This document shows, in pieces, positions 7,772 through 16,852 of a stretch of DNA of 64,000 nt; positions within the stretch are counted from its first letter, which is position 1, and every line of letters begins with the position of its first letter. Made by a program: the position numbers and the translations under genes. Location of the stretch: contig JBAYRN010000009.1 in the NCBI GenBank assembly GCA_041676625.1, forward strand, positions 9,591 through 73,590. Reading direction: 5' to 3'. The notes under the pieces were generated by a model. It was not told where the DNA came from, ran no database searches, and saw only the letters and a list, made by a program, of their open reading frames with translations. The DNA is from JAEXNA01 sp041676625 (GTDB lineage Bacteria > Vulcanimicrobiota > Xenobia > Xenobiales > JADMJV01).

Positions 7772-9595
7772 ATGGCACGCTACCAGGCTGTCCGCGGGAC
7801 CTTTGACGTACTTCCGGATCAAATGCCCAGGTGGCACAATATCGAAGGCACGGCCCGCGACTTAGCACCCCGGTTTGGCTATCGAGAGATTCGGACTCCG
7901 CTGTTCGAGGAAGCAGAACTTTTCACCCGTGGTATGGGTGTCATGTCCGGGCTAATCGAACAAGAGTTATGGACGTTCAAAGACAAATTCGGTCAAAAAC
8001 TCGCTTTAAGGACCGACGCCACTACCGGAATCATTAGAGCTTACCAACAGAACAAGCTCTACAACGACAACCTTCCCCTCAAGGTCTTTTACCTTGCTCC
8101 GGTCTTTCTTCTGGGCAAGGAGGGTGAGCGCCGCTCCAGACAGAGCCATCAATTTGGCTTCGAAGCGATCGGCAGCGACAACCCGGCTCTGGACGCCGAA
8201 GTCATCGCTTTAGCAGCAGCTTTTTGCGAAGAACTGGGATTGGAAGACTACAAGATTAAACTCAACTCCCTGGGTGAGAAAGACTGTCGGGAAGGCTATC
8301 TGAAGAAGTTGCGAGACTACTTCACCGCCAACCAGGCCCAGCTTTGCCCGAGTTGCAAGCGCAAATTCAAAGCCAATCCCGACTGGGTCCTCTCCTGCGA
8401 AGAGAGCGGGTGCAAGTCCCTCTCCCAGGTAGCCCCCACCATCTACGGCATGCTCAGTAACGGCTCCAAGGCAAATTTTGCCGCCCTGCGCGAGTATCTT
8501 GAAGAAATGGAACTACCGGTAGAGCTAGACCCCAGAGTCGTCCGAGACTCCGAATACTACAACGGTTGCGTCTTCATGATCGAATATCAGGGCAAGGTTC
8601 TGGGCTTCGGCGGGCGTTACGACTCTCTGATCGAGAAATTAGGTGGAAAATCCACCCCGGCCGTGGGATTCGCCTTTGCCATGGAGGAGATCATGGAGGT
8701 CCTTAAGGATACTCCCCAGGAAGCGGAAGACCCCGTGTCCTTCGACTTCTTGCTCCGTCCCGAAGGGCCGGAATCGGCCAAGCTCCTGGTGCCCTTGCTA
8801 TACACACTTCGCCAGCGCGGCATCTCGGCAGAACTGGATTACTCGTACACCAACGGCCGCCGCCGAGACCGGGTCAAGGGCGAATGGTCCTACCTGGTAA
8901 CCCTGGACGAGTCGAACGCCTTTCGGGGAAACGCCGTCTTAAAGGATCTGGAGGAAAACTCCGACGAGAAAGTGCCCGTTCAAAGACTCCGAAATCGAGT
9001 GCTGCACGTGGCGGGAGTGAGTGCCGAGGACGAGCGAGACGGGTCGAAAAGTGGCCGCAAAAAGCTTCGCCGCACCCGCAAGCGCTCCGATGATGACAAG
9101 CGAGGGGAGCGAGACAACTCCTCGGACGAAGAGTCTGACTCTGGATCTTCCCGCTCCCGCCGCACCCGCAAATCTCGCCGGGGTAGACACGAAGAGCGCG
9201 AAAAAGATCGAGAGCAAAAACCGAGTCGCCGGGAAGCCGAGGAGTCCAAGCAAGAAGAAGAGAGTAAAGAGAAACCCTCTAGAAGTTCGCGCAGAAAGCA
9301 GGGCTCTCGAGAAGGCGAGCGAGACCGGGAGAAGGATCGTGAGAAGGCCCCCGAGCGAGAGCGAAGCCGAGACAAGGGCAAACGTCCGGGTCGAGCCGAA
9401 CCCGCCAAAGAGACCGACCGCGATCAGGGCAAAGCTCTGGTACCGGCTTTCAATCTTGGTGGTCTCGGTGGGGGAGAGAGTAAGCCCGCACCGCGCAGCA
9501 AGGATGCTCCAAAGAAGTCCGCCAGTGGGGCGCTACCCCCATCCTCCGGCGGAAACTTGAACTGGTCGATCATCCCCGACAAGGAAGAGGCTTAA
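7772..9595 (+). CDS. Histidyl-tRNA synthetase paralogue with degenerate active site and charged tail
   Basis: Residues 1-310 align well with class II HisRS: motif 1 (RGTFDVLPD, 8-16), the CPSC...C insertion (192-214) and GGRYDSLIEKLGG (280-292). Key catalytic residues are missing. The motif 2 FRYE is FLLG (112-115), LRPE is LRTD (79-82), and the motif 3 Glu-Arg is Glu-Glu (near 305-306). Residues 320-415 resemble a divergent anticodon-binding domain, unlike HisZ, which lacks one. Residues 420-550 are an Arg/Ser/Glu/Lys/Asp-rich low-complexity tail with RSR and RDREKDRE-type runs. Aminoacylation is therefore unlikely. A regulatory or RNA-binding role is inferred. It is 6 bp upstream of accB, at the head of a five-gene run. 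Confidence 0.8.
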   Translation: MARYQAVRGTFDVLPDQMPRWHNIEGTARDLAPRFGYREIRTPLFEEAELFTRGMGVMSGLIEQELWTFKDKFGQKLALRTDATTGIIRAYQQNKLYNDNLPLKVFYLAPVFLLGKEGERRSRQSHQFGFEAIGSDNPALDAEVIALAAAFCEELGLEDYKIKLNSLGEKDCREGYLKKLRDYFTANQAQLCPSCKRKFKANPDWVLSCEESGCKSLSQVAPTIYGMLSNGSKANFAALREYLEEMELPVELDPRVVRDSEYYNGCVFMIEYQGKVLGFGGRYDSLIEKLGGKSTPAVGFAFAMEEIMEVLKDTPQEAEDPVSFDFLLRPEGPESAKLLVPLLYTLRQRGISAELDYSYTNGRRRDRVKGEWSYLVTLDESNAFRGNAVLKDLEENSDEKVPVQRLRNRVLHVAGVSAEDERDGSKSGRKKLRRTRKRSDDDKRGERDNSSDEESDSGSSRSRRTRKSRRGRHEEREKDREQKPSRREAEESKQEEESKEKPSRSSRRKQGSREGERDREKDREKAPERERSRDKGKRPGRAEPAKETDRDQGKALVPAFNLGGLGGGESKPAPRSKDAPKKSASGALPPSSGGNLNWSIIPDKEEA

Positions 9596-9601
9596 GTACC
9601 T

Positions 9602-10075
9602 ATGGACAATTCAATTCTGAGAGCCCAGGAACTGGCCAGGATTGGTCGAGAGCACGATCTCGCCGAAGTGGAGTACGAAGACGCCGAGGTCAAGATTCGG
9701 CTGCAATTCGAAGCTCCCCCGGCCCCCGGGGTAAGTGAATTCGACCCGACCCTTCTGGCACGGTTCGCCATGCCGACCGAACCGCTGCCGGCGGCTGCTA
9801 CCCCCGGCAGCGGTTCGGTCGGGACCGCTGCTCCCCCCCGGGGAGATACCATCAACTCACCTCTGGCCGGGGTTTTCTACCGAGCGCCGCGCCCCGACGC
9901 CGACCCTTTCGTCAAAGAGCAGGACTCGGTCGGGCCCGGTCAGACCCTCTGCATCGTGGAGGCGATGAAGCTCATGAATGAGATCACCGCAGAGCGCGCT
10001 TGCAAAATCACCAAGATCCTGGTAGAAAATGCCGAGGCCGTTGAAGAAGGACAGCCTCTGTTCGTCATTGAGTAA
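9602..10075 (+). CDS. accB: Biotin carboxyl carrier protein of acetyl-CoA carboxylase
   Basis: AccB carries the biotin that shuttles carboxyl groups in the first step of fatty acid synthesis. The 157-aa protein has an N-terminal helical region, a Pro/Ala/Gly-rich linker (about 40-80) and a C-terminal biotinyl domain with the biotinylated lysine in EAMKLMNE. Length and order are typical. accC, its usual partner, is absent from the window. Instead accB lies between the HisRS-like gene (6 bp upstream) and an ABC exporter (28 bp downstream), an unusual setting. Confidence 0.94.
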   Translation: MDNSILRAQELARIGREHDLAEVEYEDAEVKIRLQFEAPPAPGVSEFDPTLLARFAMPTEPLPAAATPGSGSVGTAAPPRGDTINSPLAGVFYRAPRPDADPFVKEQDSVGPGQTLCIVEAMKLMNEITAERACKITKILVENAEAVEEGQPLFVIE

Positions 10076-10103
10076 GGATCCGGTCTCCTCCGCCACATAG
10101 GTT

Positions 10104-11990
10104 ATGAATTTCAAAGAGCTCCTAGCGACACAGAAGCGTGTCTTCGGTTTCCTATGGCCCTACTGGAAGGTAGCGGTCGCTGCTCTTTTTTTCACCGTGG
10201 TGGTGGCGCTCCTTCGACTCTCCCAGGCCAAGTTCATCAAGTGGCTTTTCGACCTGATGGAGGGTGGGGGGCAACCTCCCGAGCCCGAACCGGCCGAAGC
10301 CGTCAGCCAATCGGAAACGGCGCAATGGCTCAGCAGCTACATCCCCGACATTCAGGTGGTGGACCACGCCGATCCCATCGGCAGCCTCCAATTCATCATA
10401 GGAGCCTTCCTGGTCGTGATCGTGGTTCGGGGGATCAGTTCGTACCTGCAGAAGTATCTCACCGATTTGGCAGCCCAATCGGCCATTCGGGATTTTAGAG
10501 AACGCGCTTTCGTCCATTTGCAGTCGCTCTCTCTGCAGTTCTTCGAATCGATGCGCTTGGGCGAAATCCAGAGCCGCTGCACCAACGACGTGACCGGCGC
10601 CACCTCCATCTACGGCAGTCTCTCAGACTTCTTGAAGAACTCTTTTATTGTGGTCGCAGCACTGGCTTACATGCTCTACACCGACTGGCAACTCACTCTG
10701 CTGGTTCTGGCCCTGAGTCCGTCCATCGGGATCGCGGTCAGCAAATTCGGCAAAAAAATGGGGCGAGAGACCGACCGCCTGCAGTCCAGGGTAGCAGACC
10801 TCTACGCCATCATCATTGAAAACACCAGTTGCCAGAAAGTGGTCAAGGCCTACAACCGCGAGAGCTTCGAAATTGAACGCTTCCATCGGGTGAACCGGGA
10901 AAACTTCCGGACCCAGATGAAGCTGGTCCAGGTTTCTGCCACTCAAACTCCCGTGGTGGAATTCATTTCTGTCATAGGTATCATCGCCATCGTGTATTTT
11001 GGCGCTGCTCGGATCCTAGAGGGAGACACCAGCCTGGGAGGGATGGTTGAATACTGGGCCCTCATGGCCACGATCATCCAGCCCATCACCGCCGTCTCCA
11101 GCTTCTATTCAAATTTGCACGCTTCTTCGGCCGCGGCAGCCCGGGTCTTCACCATTTTAGATCGGGAACCCGCGGTTCGGGAGAAGGAGAACCCCCTGGA
11201 GTTGCCTCCGGTTCAGGGCAACATCGCCTTCGAGAACGTGCACTTCGCCTACGACCAGAACAAACCGGTACTGCGGGGCATCGACCTCAAGATCGAGGCC
11301 GGTGAAGTGGTGGCGATCGTGGGCACGAACGGCGCCGGGAAGTCCACCCTGGTCAACCTGGTCCCGCGCTTTTACGACCCCACCGAGGGGGCGATTTCCA
11401 TCGACCGGCACAACCTGCGAGACCTCTCTCTGGATTCCCTGAGAACCCAGGTGGGCACGGTCATCCAGGAGTCCGTGCTGTTTGCCGGAAGCATCACTCA
11501 CAACATCACTTGCGGGCGGTCCGACTTCACCCGAGAGCAAATTTTAGAAGCGTCCCAGATTGCCAACGCCGATGAATTCATCCGAAAAATGCCGGATGGC
11601 TATGACACCGAAATCGGGGAACGGGGAATCAAGCTTTCAGGAGGCCAGCGCCAGCGCATCGCTATCGCCCGCGCCATGCTCCGGAACCCTAAGATATTAA
11701 TCCTGGATGAGTTTACTTCCGGCATCGATACGGAATCAGAAAACCTCATCACCGAAGCCATTGAGCGCATCATGCGAGGTCGTACCTGCCTGGTGATCGC
11801 TCACAGGCTCAATACCATACGGCACGCCAACCGAATTGTCGTGCTTGACGCAGGCAAAATCGTGGAAGAAGGAACCCACGACAAGCTGATCGAGAAAAAC
11901 GGACTTTACACCAAGCTCTACGAAGCCCAATTGCGGACTCCGGTCGGCCTCGTAAAGGGCCAAAAAGAAAGGGCGCCTGAAAGCGCATAA
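10104..11990 (+). CDS. MsbA-type ABC exporter (fused membrane and ATPase domains)
   Basis: This 628-aa half-transporter probably works as a homodimer moving lipids or lipid-linked glycans across the inner membrane. Residues about 1-335 form six membrane helices. The ATPase domain (about 350-590) has Walker A GTNGAGKST, the signature LSGGQRQRIAIARA, Walker B ILILDE and the switch histidine in VIAHRL. The D-loop region reads TSGIDTESE rather than the usual TSALD, a mild variation. The aminotransferase start lies 4 bp after its stop, so the genes are surely co-transcribed. Substrate is unknown. The sugar aminotransferase and heparinase-like neighbours hint at a glycolipid. Confidence 0.88.
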   Translation: MNFKELLATQKRVFGFLWPYWKVAVAALFFTVVVALLRLSQAKFIKWLFDLMEGGGQPPEPEPAEAVSQSETAQWLSSYIPDIQVVDHADPIGSLQFIIGAFLVVIVVRGISSYLQKYLTDLAAQSAIRDFRERAFVHLQSLSLQFFESMRLGEIQSRCTNDVTGATSIYGSLSDFLKNSFIVVAALAYMLYTDWQLTLLVLALSPSIGIAVSKFGKKMGRETDRLQSRVADLYAIIIENTSCQKVVKAYNRESFEIERFHRVNRENFRTQMKLVQVSATQTPVVEFISVIGIIAIVYFGAARILEGDTSLGGMVEYWALMATIIQPITAVSSFYSNLHASSAAAARVFTILDREPAVREKENPLELPPVQGNIAFENVHFAYDQNKPVLRGIDLKIEAGEVVAIVGTNGAGKSTLVNLVPRFYDPTEGAISIDRHNLRDLSLDSLRTQVGTVIQESVLFAGSITHNITCGRSDFTREQILEASQIANADEFIRKMPDGYDTEIGERGIKLSGGQRQRIAIARAMLRNPKILILDEFTSGIDTESENLITEAIERIMRGRTCLVIAHRLNTIRHANRIVVLDAGKIVEEGTHDKLIEKNGLYTKLYEAQLRTPVGLVKGQKERAPESA

Positions 11991-11994
11991 ATTG

Positions 11995-13113
11995 ATGATA
12001 CCGATTCTCCAACTCAATACTCAGTACGACCAGATACAGGACGAACTGGAAGCGGCCGTGCTTTCTGCCCTTCGCTCCACGGCGTACATCAACGGCCCCG
12101 AAGTGGAGGCCTTCGAAAACGAGTTTGCGTCCTGGCACGGGATCAGCGAAGCCGTGGGAGTGGGGTCGGGCACCGAAGCCCTGCATCTGGCCATCCGGGC
12201 GCTCGACCTGGAGCCCGAAGAAGAAGTCATTTCCCCGGCCTTTACCTTTATCGCCTCGGCCGGTGCCATCGCCCTGGCAGGCACCCGACCAGCCTTTTGC
12301 GATATCGACCCCGATACGTTCAATATCGACCCGGCTGACCTGGAAAAGCGCATCACCAGCAAGACTCGAGCCATCGTCGTGGTTCACCTGTTCGGACATC
12401 CGGCCCCCATGGACGAGATTTTAGAGATCGCCAGGAAACACGATCTCAAGGTCATCGAAGATTGCGCGCAGGCCACCGGAGCCGAATACAAAGGCCGCAA
12501 AGTCGGCACCATGGGCGATTTCGGCTGCTTCAGCTTCTTCCCCAGTAAAAACCTCGGAGGCATCGGCGACGGCGGTATGGTACTGGCCAGGACCCCCGAG
12601 GGAGCCGAAAAGATCCGGATGCTCAAGAGCCACGGCTGCAAGGTTCGCTACTACCACGACATGCTGGGGACCAACAGTCGCCTGGACACCATTCAAGCCG
12701 CCGCCCTCAGGGTCAAGCTGAAGTATCTGAGCCACTGGAACGACGAGCGCCGTCGAGTGGCCGCCCGCTACGCGGCCAACCTGGACGGGCAACTCCGGCT
12801 TCCCCTGGAAGCCAAAGATTGTCGACACGTCTATCATCAGTTCACGGTCCGTGTGCCGGACCGGGACAAGTGCAAACAACATCTCGAATCCCAGGGTGTG
12901 GGCTGCATGATCTATTACCCTGTGTCGCTGCATCAACAGAAAGCTTTTGCCCACCTGGGCTACGACGACGCAGAGTTTCCCGCAACCCGGGGAGCCCAGG
13001 AGGAAGTGCTGTCGTTGCCCATGTTTCCAGAGCTCAGTGACGAGCAAGTCGATGAAATCAGTAAGAAAGTGAAGTCCTGCCTGGCCGGCGCTCAAAGCCC
13101 CGTTTCCGCGTAG
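11995..13113 (+). CDS. DegT/DnrJ/EryC1-type sugar aminotransferase
   Basis: Members of this PLP-dependent family transfer an amino group to nucleotide-linked keto-sugars used in surface glycans or glycosylation. The 373-aa protein has the family core: GSGTEALHLAI, IEDCAQATGA, and the PLP lysine in FFPSKNLGGIGDGG. The ATG at 11995 is preferred to the TTG one codon upstream. It lies within the run accB-exporter-aminotransferase-heparinase. The specific sugar cannot be inferred. Confidence 0.9.
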   Translation: MIPILQLNTQYDQIQDELEAAVLSALRSTAYINGPEVEAFENEFASWHGISEAVGVGSGTEALHLAIRALDLEPEEEVISPAFTFIASAGAIALAGTRPAFCDIDPDTFNIDPADLEKRITSKTRAIVVVHLFGHPAPMDEILEIARKHDLKVIEDCAQATGAEYKGRKVGTMGDFGCFSFFPSKNLGGIGDGGMVLARTPEGAEKIRMLKSHGCKVRYYHDMLGTNSRLDTIQAAALRVKLKYLSHWNDERRRVAARYAANLDGQLRLPLEAKDCRHVYHQFTVRVPDRDKCKQHLESQGVGCMIYYPVSLHQQKAFAHLGYDDAEFPATRGAQEEVLSLPMFPELSDEQVDEISKKVKSCLAGAQSPVSA

Positions 13114-13128
13114 GCCCACACCAACAAA

Positions 13129-15324
13129 ATGCTCGGACGTTTCGGAAAGAAAATGCGCGGTCTCCTCCAGAAGGAGATCAATCTAGAAAAGCGCGTGGCG
13201 GAGGCACGAGCCGAGCGAGAGCCTTTGGTGCTTTCGGACGAAGAGCTGCTGGCCCAATTTCGAGCTTTGAGTTCCGAGCTCGAAGAAGCCATGCAGGAAG
13301 CCCGAAAGAACCGTTTCCAGCGAGCTCAGAAAAAGCTCGCCGATCACGTCGTGGAGCGATTGAAACCGCGTTTTTTCTTGCATTCGTCCCAGAAAGATAA
13401 GCTGGTCGCGCAACTCCCCAACGATTCCATCCCTTTGCGCAAGACAATCATGGTCGCCGAGGAAGCCAAAGGTCGTAACTTCCTGGCTCTGGGCATCGAG
13501 AAGTCCTTCCCAGGCGCCGTCGACTGGTTCACCGATTTCGGCGAAAACTCTTGGATTTTCGGTGCCGACTCAGATCTAAGAGACGTGCTCAAACGCCCTA
13601 ACGAAAGCAGTAACGACGACCTGGGCCCGGTAGAAGCGACCTGGGACCTGAATCGCCATGGACATTTCGTAGACATGGGGCGTACCTACTGGATCACCGG
13701 TTGGGAGACCATGGTCAGTGAATTCATCGTCCAGGCCGTGGACTGGGTTGAGCGCAATCCAGCACTTTATGGTATCAACTGGCTTGACCCCAGTACCATC
13801 GCTGCTCGCACGGTCAACTGGATGCTGGCCCTCAGCATGTTCGGCCATTCCGACCAGATGCAGGCCGAGGTGACGGCCCGTATCTTAAAATGCCTGGTCA
13901 TCCACGGCGCGATCCTGGCGGATTTGCTGGAAGAGCCTGATGATAGCAGGACGCCCTTTCAACTCCTGGCGGCGGCTTCAGCCTTGAACATGCTCTCGAT
14001 GTATCTACCGGAGCTAAAATCGGCTCAGCGGTGGTACGACATTTCGGCCCAGAATATTGCCAAGCGAGGATGGGAGTCCATGGGTCGCGGAGGCTTTCAC
14101 CTCAGTGGATCGGCGGCCCGCCATCGAGAACTGCTGGAGTGGTTGCTGTTGCCTGAAATCCTTCATCGGCTCAATGGACTGCCTTCACCCAAGGGGTTGC
14201 GCGAAGCTGCCGAAACAGCTTGCGAATCCCTGGCGCTCATGACCCCACCCGACCGATTGGCGGTGGACATAGGCTCTCCGGGAGGCCACTCCTTTCTGGG
14301 CCGCCACGCCGGCGCCTCGGCCCACGCCCGACGTCTTTTGGCGCTGGGTGCGGTGGCCTGTCAACGCGATGATTTCAGACCGGGAGTGGAAATGCCGGAT
14401 GAACTCTGGTGGTGGCTGGGCTCCCAGGCCCAGGGCTTGTACCAGAGCATGGAAGTGGGGGTCAGCGGCTCCCCCACCACCCGCTGCTTTGCCGAGGCCG
14501 GCCTGGTCGTCACCCGGGACGATTGGGAACGCAAAGCCAACTGGTGCCTGCTGAGAGGGAATCCGAAATCTTCGCTGCTGGAAACCGCTCCCTCCGCACC
14601 CGCTTCGGTTCCTCTTCATGACGACGCCCTTCATCTCTCTTTGTGCCTGGAGGGTGAATCGGTCTTTGTGGAACCTGGAGGGCCCTCGGAAACTCACCTG
14701 GTTCAGCCAAGCTTTGCCCGTATTACCGCCCACAGCGCCCCTCGAGTTGGACGGGAGAGAGAGCCGCTGTGCCTGGATCGAGTTTCTTCTCGAATCGAAA
14801 CCAGCGTTTATCAAACCAAACTACCCGGAGCCGGTCGCTACCTGGCGGCCCATCGTCCGGTCTGGCTGTTGCCGGACAAACCCTGGATGCTCTGGCGCGA
14901 AGTGCTGTTTCTGCCCGAAAGCAAGCACCTGTGTATCCGAGACACCCTGGAGGCCGAAGGCGAACTGGATTTCGAGACAAACCTGCTGCTAGCGCCTCAT
15001 CTAGATATCCTGATGCGGGGCGACATGGGTTGCTTGATTCGGGGCAAGAAACTCCAGGCCCGGCTGGTGCCCATCTTTCCTTCGCGGTTTCGCTACTCCC
15101 TCAAACGCGGACAAAAAGAGCCGATCTGCGGCTGGTGCTACCGAAACTCCCGCCCCATCCCCACCTACAGCCTGCGATACTTCACCCGTTTGCAAGCGCC
15201 CTTCTCCACTTACCTGTGGATGGTTTGGGACCCCAACGACACCAAGGTTCCCCGCACTGAAGATCTGGACCGGCAATACGAAGAAGCCCGCAGACTCTGC
15301 GGGCCACTCGAAACCAACTCATAA
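13129..15324 (+). CDS. Heparinase II/III-like polysaccharide lyase family protein
   Basis: The 731-aa protein has a charged helical N-terminus (1-75), an alpha/alpha-toroid region, and a C-terminal beta-sandwich of the heparinase II/III type. The family hallmark WDLNRHGHFVDMGRTYWITG is near residues 177-196. The C-terminal part contains FAEAGLVVTRDDW and HDDALHLSLCLEG. No signal peptide is visible, so unlike secreted lyases it seems cytoplasmic or exported by another route. Bacterial members next to sugar aminotransferases are common in surface-polysaccharide clusters, where their role is often unclear. It ends the five-gene run starting at 7772. Confidence 0.85.
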   Translation: MLGRFGKKMRGLLQKEINLEKRVAEARAEREPLVLSDEELLAQFRALSSELEEAMQEARKNRFQRAQKKLADHVVERLKPRFFLHSSQKDKLVAQLPNDSIPLRKTIMVAEEAKGRNFLALGIEKSFPGAVDWFTDFGENSWIFGADSDLRDVLKRPNESSNDDLGPVEATWDLNRHGHFVDMGRTYWITGWETMVSEFIVQAVDWVERNPALYGINWLDPSTIAARTVNWMLALSMFGHSDQMQAEVTARILKCLVIHGAILADLLEEPDDSRTPFQLLAAASALNMLSMYLPELKSAQRWYDISAQNIAKRGWESMGRGGFHLSGSAARHRELLEWLLLPEILHRLNGLPSPKGLREAAETACESLALMTPPDRLAVDIGSPGGHSFLGRHAGASAHARRLLALGAVACQRDDFRPGVEMPDELWWWLGSQAQGLYQSMEVGVSGSPTTRCFAEAGLVVTRDDWERKANWCLLRGNPKSSLLETAPSAPASVPLHDDALHLSLCLEGESVFVEPGGPSETHLVQPSFARITAHSAPRVGREREPLCLDRVSSRIETSVYQTKLPGAGRYLAAHRPVWLLPDKPWMLWREVLFLPESKHLCIRDTLEAEGELDFETNLLLAPHLDILMRGDMGCLIRGKKLQARLVPIFPSRFRYSLKRGQKEPICGWCYRNSRPIPTYSLRYFTRLQAPFSTYLWMVWDPNDTKVPRTEDLDRQYEEARRLCGPLETNS

Positions 15325-15339
15325 AACCCTTACGTAAAA

Positions 15340-16767
15340 TTAAAGCGGACGGTCCCAGCGAGCCAGCATGGCCACCAATTCATCTTGCAGGTCCACCGCC
15401 GGCCAGGTGATATCCACATCGTTGACCAGGATCGAAAACCCGACCGTCTCCCCGTAGGCTGTGACCACATAGCCGGAGAGCCCGGAATGGTTGTTCAAGG
15501 TGCCGGTTTTTGCTCTGACCACGCTGCCCCCCAGGCGGCTGCGCATGGTGCCCTCTCCTGCCGCCGGCAGAGTATCGATAAAGAGTTGTCCCTGGGGGTG
15601 ATCCCACATGGCCTTCAGCAGGTACACCAGTTGAAAGGGAGCTATCCGGTTGCGCTCCGAAAGACCGCTGCCGTCGTCCATTCGCAAGCCCACATCGGAA
15701 ATATTCTTGCGCTTAAAAAAGTCTCTCACCACGGCTTCACTGTTTCTCACGTTGCCGAGACCCACCACGTTGGCTCCGAGTCTGCGAAAGATGTGCTGAG
15801 CAAAAAGGTTGTTGCTGTCCACGTTGGTGGCTTCCAACAGTTCGACCAGTTTGGGGCTGCGGTGGCGAGCGATCAGGACCTTGTTGGCCAGTGAGGCCGG
15901 CTCCCCCTCGGGCACCAGTCGCCATTTTCCGTCGATGCGGATGTTCTTGTTGGTGAGCACCCTGAAGCAGACACTGGCAGCCATGCGCACGGGATCAAAA
16001 ATGGTGATGGTGGTCTGGGCCGTGCTGCCTGGCGCAACGAATCCGTGCAGGGTTATCCGGTCCGAATTGCGCGGACGCTCGGCCCAGATCTGGTTATTTC
16101 CGCCGATCTTGACTTTGTTGATGAACTCCAGGGAGCCGGTCGGAGGGTCGGTGCTGACCCCGTTGGAGCCTACACTCACCGTCACCACGTTCTGATTGAG
16201 TCCGATCCCGGCCACCGAAGCCGCGTACCCCGAAAGGAGATAGCGGGAATGGTAAGCGCTGCTGATGAACTCGCGATCAAAATCTGAATCGTCGACCACC
16301 AGATCGCCGGTCACACGATTCACGCCGTTTCGTTTGAGAACGTCGGCCATGCTGGCAAACGGTGCCGTGGAACTATCGACGTAAGGAGGAAAGAAGGTGG
16401 GGTCCCCGGCTCCCTTGAGCACCAGGTCACCCTCCAAGACCCCTCCTGTCGATGCGCTGGGTCCGTACAACCGGGTTTCAAAACGATAGTCCGGCCCCAA
16501 CACGTCGAGGGCCACCGCGGTGGTCACTAACTTCAGGTTGGAAGCGGGGATCATCGGGCTGGTGCCGTTGTAAGAAAACGGAACCTTCCCGCTTTTCAAG
16601 ACCTGTGTACTGACCCCGACTTTTCCCCCATACTGCTGTTCAAACCCCTTGACCACGGCGGTGGCTGCCCGATTAAAATCCTTTCCGGAAGCCGGAGTAC
16701 CCTGGGCGAGTCCCGGCCAACACGCCGCAGCAAAAAAGAATAAAACAGATAGGACACGTAACTTCAT
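15340..16767 (-). CDS. dacB: D-alanyl-D-alanine carboxypeptidase/endopeptidase (PBP4 type, S13)
   Basis: DacB trims peptide stems and cross-links of peptidoglycan in the periplasm. The 475-aa protein begins with a cleavable signal peptide (hydrophobic core LSVLFFFAAACWPGLAQG). It carries the S13 motifs: Ser76-x-x-Lys79 in PASNLK, the SxN-region DGSGLSERN, and KTG in VRAKTGTLNNHSG. The insertion between SxxK and SxN matches the three-domain PBP4 plan. It is convergent with the heparinase gene and divergent from the YihY-type gene. Confidence 0.93.
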   Translation of the reverse strand: MKLRVLSVLFFFAAACWPGLAQGTPASGKDFNRAATAVVKGFEQQYGGKVGVSTQVLKSGKVPFSYNGTSPMIPASNLKLVTTAVALDVLGPDYRFETRLYGPSASTGGVLEGDLVLKGAGDPTFFPPYVDSSTAPFASMADVLKRNGVNRVTGDLVVDDSDFDREFISSAYHSRYLLSGYAASVAGIGLNQNVVTVSVGSNGVSTDPPTGSLEFINKVKIGGNNQIWAERPRNSDRITLHGFVAPGSTAQTTITIFDPVRMAASVCFRVLTNKNIRIDGKWRLVPEGEPASLANKVLIARHRSPKLVELLEATNVDSNNLFAQHIFRRLGANVVGLGNVRNSEAVVRDFFKRKNISDVGLRMDDGSGLSERNRIAPFQLVYLLKAMWDHPQGQLFIDTLPAAGEGTMRSRLGGSVVRAKTGTLNNHSGLSGYVVTAYGETVGFSILVNDVDITWPAVDLQDELVAMLARWDRPL

Positions 16768-16810
16768 GCAGAAGTTATCCTCGCTCTCTATCCCGGAATC
16801 CTCTCTGTAT

Positions 16811-16838
16811 TTGAAATTAATTCAAAAATATTTATAAT
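16811..16838 (+). promoter_or_regulatory. Strong sigma-70-type promoter before the YihY-type gene
   Basis: TTGAAA (16811-16816) and a perfect TATAAT (16833-16838) are separated by 16 bp in AT-rich DNA. The start codon at 16853 is only 14 bp after the -10 box and has no Shine-Dalgarno site, so the leader would be about 7-8 nt. Confidence 0.7.
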
Positions 16839-16852
16839 GAGTCCACACTGAT

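Noticed and set aside
9021..9560. Basic and Ser-rich frames overlapping the charged tail of the HisRS-like gene
   Set aside because: Repetitive Arg/Ser/Glu codons produce long open frames on both strands; the tail is in frame with the HisRS-like domain without interruption.
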